DNA of 64,000 nt. It comes from Nocardia transvalensis (lineage in GTDB: Bacteria > Actinomycetota > Actinomycetes > Mycobacteriales > Mycobacteriaceae). This document shows, piece by piece, positions 62,101-64,000 of this stretch. Both the position numbers and the translations under genes were made by a program. Within the stretch, counting starts at the first letter, position 1. Every line of letters begins with the position of its first letter. The stretch is from positions 62,001-126,000 of the forward strand of contig NZ_JADLQQ010000009.1 in assembly GCF_015477765.1 (NCBI RefSeq), given 5' to 3'. The notes below the pieces were generated by a model. That model was not told the DNA's origin. It made no database searches and saw nothing but the letters and a program-made list of their open reading frames with translations.

Positions 62101-63525
62101 TTGCAGCAGCTCATCGACGACATCCTCGACCTGTCCAAGGTCGAGGCGGGGAAGATGGAACTGCATACCGAACCGGTTCCGCTGCGGCAGTTGATGGAAT
62201 ACGTGCGGACCACATTCCGGCCGCTCACCAGCCAGAAGGGCCTCGCCTTCGATATCGACGTGGCGCACGATGTTCCCGACCGTCTCAACACCGACGAGCA
62301 GCGGCTGCGGCAGGTGCTGCGCAACCTGCTGTCCAATGCGGTGAAATTCACCGAGAAGGGCAGGATCCGGCTCGACGTGCGGCGCTGCGAGGATCAGGTC
62401 ACCTTCAGCGTGAGCGACACCGGCATCGGCATCGCCGAGCAGAATCTGGAAACGATCTTCGGCGCATTCCAGCAGGCCGATGGCACCACCAGTCGGCGCT
62501 ACGGCGGCACCGGGCTCGGCCTGTCGATCAGCAGGCAGGTGGCGAATCTGCTCGGCGGCGAGATCCGGGCCGAGAGCCGGCTCGGGGTCGGCAGCACCTT
62601 CACCCTCTGCCTGCCGGTGACGCCGCAACCGGAAACCACCGCCGAATCACGGCTGCGACCGTGGTCGCTGGGCTGGCCGGTGCTCGTCGTCGAGGATCCC
62701 GGCAACCGGCCGCTGACCCGCCTCGTCGGCGAGGTCCTCCGCGAACTTGCGGCCACCGGTGGGCCGATCGACATCGAAACCGTCGGCACACCGGACCGGG
62801 CACTCGAGGCCCTGCCGACCAAGCCGTACCAGTGCGTGCTGCTGGATGCGAGCCTGCCGGGCGTGTCCGCACCGGAGTTCCTCGACGGGCTGCGCGAGGC
62901 CGTGGCGGCGAGAAGTATTCCGGTGCTCGCGTATCCGGCCGGCGAGCTCGACGCCGACCGCAAACGCGGATTCGCGGCGGCCGACACCCACCGCCGGGTG
63001 GAACTGCTGACCGCACCGGACGAGTTGCGCGAGCGGTTCATCCTGCTGCTGACCCAACCGCGCCGCACCACCTCCGAGACCTCGGCCACCCGGGTCGGGC
63101 ATGCGGGACTGCGGGGACGGCGGGTGCTGATCGTCGACGACGACGCCCGCAATGTCCTCGCGATCGCGGGAATGCTGGAGTTGAACGGGATGTCGGTGGA
63201 CCATGCCTCGAACGGGCGCAAGGGCATCGAGGCGCTGCAGGCGCAGCCGGACGTCGACGTGATCCTGATGGACGTGATGATGCCGGAGATGGACGGCTAC
63301 GCCACCACCGCGGCGATTCGGAGGATGCCCAGTTTCGACCGGCTCCCGATCATCATGGTCACCGCCAAGGCGATGGCGGGCGATCGCGAAAAGAGTCTGG
63401 CCTCCGGCGCCAGCGACTACATCACCAAACCCGTCGACCCCGACGAACTTCTGAACTGCATCGCCCGCTGGTTGCGGATCGAGCCGGGGACGGCAGCGGC
63501 GCGCGGCGCCGTCGTCGAGGCGTGA
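59140..63525 (+). CDS. Poly-HAMP hybrid histidine kinase (Nik1-like architecture)
   Basis: A 1461-residue soluble kinase without TM helices. ATG 59140 is chosen; GTG 59122 is in frame as well. Residues about 65-708 hold seven 92-residue HAMP-type repeats (each with EVTRVAREVG). Then come a GAF domain (about 720-885), a coiled coil, HisKA with H946 (NMSHELRTPL), HATPase (DTGIGIAEQN, GGTGLGLSIS), a degenerate receiver-like segment and a C-terminal REC with D1378 (VILMDVMMPEMDGY). This is the layout of fungal group III osmosensing kinases (Nik1/Os-1) and of some bacterial relatives. The signal probably acts through the HAMP chain or the GAF ligand. The upstream receiver protein may take part in the relay. 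Confidence 0.95.
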   Translation: MVQQTVTEDRVSGNDERLQPLLDGLKAVRDGDFRRYLPKVGDPLLDEISVVFNGMVDQLALFTTEVTRVAREVGTEGKLGGQASVPDVSGSWKDLTDSVNAMADNLTAQVRDIAGVATAVAKGDLSQQITVDVKGELLELKNTINTMVDQLSAFADEVTRVAREVGSEGRLGGQARVPAVSGTWRDLTESVNIMAGNLTAQVRSIAEVTTAVAKGDLSQKITVDARGEILELKNTINTMVDTLSSFADEVTRVAREVGTEGRLGGQAQVFGVSGTWKGLTESVNFMADNLTDQVRSIAQVATAVAKGDLSQKITVEAKGEVAALAQTINTMVDTLSSFADEVTRVAREVGTEGRLGGQADVKGVSGTWKSLTESVNVMAANLTDQVRSIAEVTTAVARGDLSQKIRVDARGEILELKDTINTMVDTLSSFADEVTRVAREVGTKGRLGGQADVKGVSGTWKSLTESVNVMADNLTDQVRSIAQVATAVAKGDLSQKITVEAKGEVAALAQTINTMVDTLSAFADEVTRVAREVGTEGILGGQARVPNVAGTWKSLTDNVNSMAGNLTSQVRSIAQVTTAVARGELSQKIDVDARGEILELKTTINTMVDTLSAFAAEVTRVAREVGKEGRLGGQAEVEGVSGTWKRLTENVNELAGNLTRQVRAIAEVTSAVATGDLTRSISVEAQGEVAELKNNINAMVQSLRETTGANEQQAWLNTNLARISGRLQGHRELSAVAQLIMNQVTPLVDAQYGTFFFMETHGDRERLRLIAGYGRTEDGTVFELGQSLVGQVAMTKKAIVVDRTPPEYVQIASGLGVARPVNLIVLPIVFEDQVLAVIELASFNRFTAVQRDFLEQLMETIGVNVNTIMANARTDSLLEESQRLAGELQQSNAELEEKAELLVRQNRDIEMKNFEIEQARQEIEERAQQLALASKYKSEFLANMSHELRTPLTSLLILADVLAKNTTHNLTAKQVEFAKVIRSAGKELQQLIDDILDLSKVEAGKMELHTEPVPLRQLMEYVRTTFRPLTSQKGLAFDIDVAHDVPDRLNTDEQRLRQVLRNLLSNAVKFTEKGRIRLDVRRCEDQVTFSVSDTGIGIAEQNLETIFGAFQQADGTTSRRYGGTGLGLSISRQVANLLGGEIRAESRLGVGSTFTLCLPVTPQPETTAESRLRPWSLGWPVLVVEDPGNRPLTRLVGEVLRELAATGGPIDIETVGTPDRALEALPTKPYQCVLLDASLPGVSAPEFLDGLREAVAARSIPVLAYPAGELDADRKRGFAAADTHRRVELLTAPDELRERFILLLTQPRRTTSETSATRVGHAGLRGRRVLIVDDDARNVLAIAGMLELNGMSVDHASNGRKGIEALQAQPDVDVILMDVMMPEMDGYATTAAIRRMPSFDRLPIIMVTAKAMAGDREKSLASGASDYITKPVDPDELLNCIARWLRIEPGTAAARGAVVEA
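59332..61263 (+). repeat. Seven tandem 276-bp HAMP repeats
   Basis: The codons for EVTRVAREVG recur exactly every 276 bp at 59332, 59608, 59884, 60160, 60436, 60712 and 60988, giving seven in-frame units of 92 residues. Units three to six are the most alike at DNA level; some are nearly identical over more than 100 bases, so recent duplication or conversion is likely and copy number could vary between strains. Confidence 0.92.
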
Positions 63526-63538
63526 GGACGCCGGATCG

Positions 63539-63847
63539 CTACCGCATCCGATGCCTTCTGGCCGGTCGGCTCGGCGCGGCGAGGGCGTTGTTCTCGCGGA
63601 CGAGTGTCAGCATCGTCAGACCGGCATCGCGAATGATGATGTCCAGATCGTCGAGCACGCTGCCGACCCCGGCGCGGACCTCGTCGGTGACGGCGTTCTC
63701 GCGTTCGATGATCGTGCGTATCTTGTGCATTCGCAGCCCGGCATCGAAGAGCTTGCGCACGAGCCCGTCGTGGGCCTCGACGAATGCGGCACCGGTCGGC
63801 AGGCTCGGGTAGGGATCGAGTTCCTCCCTCGGCACGGCGATGGTCAT
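63539..63847 (-). CDS. Small conserved-looking protein of unknown function
   Basis: A 102-residue protein when started at ATG 63847 (MTIAVPREEL); a GTG at 63898 would add 17 residues. It is helical, with AHDGLVRKLFDAGLRMHKIRTIIERENAV and VLDDLDIIIRDAGLTMLTLV, and a basic Arg/Pro tail. No signal peptide or TM, and no family is recognised. It converges on the histidine kinase gene, 13 bp from its stop. Confidence 0.6.
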   Translation of the reverse strand: MTIAVPREELDPYPSLPTGAAFVEAHDGLVRKLFDAGLRMHKIRTIIERENAVTDEVRAGVGSVLDDLDIIIRDAGLTMLTLVRENNALAAPSRPARRHRMR

Positions 63848-64000
63848 GACGACGAGTATGCCGTCGGCCCCGCACGATTCGGCAGGGTCTTTGGTCACCG
63901 CTCGCGGCGTGGATCCGGCGATGGGACCAAAGCCCTCTCGAGGCAGGGCCTACTGCTCTGCACCGGTGCGGCACCGACCGCAAGACTGGTAGCGACTTCA
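63848..64000. other. Window end, no feature seen
   Basis: These 153 bases upstream of the small gene show no ribosome site, palindrome or coding signal that I could support. They may hold its promoter. Confidence 0.3.

Noticed and set aside
59098..62628. 1176-residue minus-strand frame opposite the histidine kinase
   Set aside because: It shows the same 92-residue periodicity only because it is antisense to the HAMP repeats. No domain is visible.

Overview
The window is high-GC actinomycete DNA. MmpS/MmpL transporters, type I polyketide synthases, many TetR, LysR and PucR regulators and several start sites that look leaderless point to a mycolic-acid bacterium, most likely Nocardia. The genus is an inference, because no rRNA or housekeeping marker is present and no tRNA or rRNA gene was seen.

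Region 1 (1-24000, all + strand) looks like a hybrid polyketide-terpenoid biosynthetic cluster whose left end lies outside the window. It opens with two type I PKS genes: the 3' part of a KS-AT-DH-KR-ACP module, then an unusual KS-AT(dead)-TE protein without an ACP. A tightly overlapping operon follows: a small helical protein, a polyprenyl diphosphate synthase, a zinc/HTH protein, a KAS III enzyme with its own ACP, the mevalonate pathway (HMG-CoA reductase, HMG-CoA synthase, mevalonate kinase, diphosphomevalonate decarboxylase, phosphomevalonate kinase), a UbiA-type prenyltransferase and a squalene-hopene-cyclase-like enzyme with an altered catalytic motif (DxDC instead of DxDD). An MmpS/MmpL export pair and a membrane methyltransferase close it. 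The genes suggest that mevalonate-derived isoprene units become a polyprenyl chain that is attached to an acceptor, cyclised, methylated and exported. The polyketide part may supply the acceptor.

Region 2 (24004-38097) is a cell-envelope and sensing island. Its centre is a 1645-residue secreted or membrane protein whose core is almost free of charged residues. On either side, in opposite orientation, lie two paralogous gene sets: a protein with an LEYLYGPQW motif followed by a small exported protein ending in an MRLSC...EST motif. Next to the right-hand set is an HTH-nSTAND-TM-WD40 protein and a TetR repressor. The TetR promoter and the promoter region of the giant-protein genes share a 15-bp palindromic operator, and a second palindrome is also shared.

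Region 3 (38398-42131) holds a malic enzyme followed by decayed genes (a fumarase with an internal deletion and a metallo-beta-lactamase fragment), a MoaF-like lipoprotein and a secreted cupin. Region 4 (42151-44696) has a secreted alpha/beta hydrolase and a TetR regulator with a perfect 9-4-9 operator between them. Region 5 (44806-53811) is a minus-strand catabolic gene set (aldolase-like protein, amidase, MFS importer, acyl-CoA ligase, HSL-type hydrolase, M20 amidohydrolase) facing a PucR/CdaR-type regulator. Region 6 (53900-56509) is a LysR / thiol dioxygenase / YeiH unit, probably for sulfur metabolism. Region 7 (56538-63847) has an M3 peptidase, a receiver-only response regulator, a soluble hybrid histidine kinase with seven 92-residue HAMP-type repeats (Nik1-like layout) and a small hypothetical gene.
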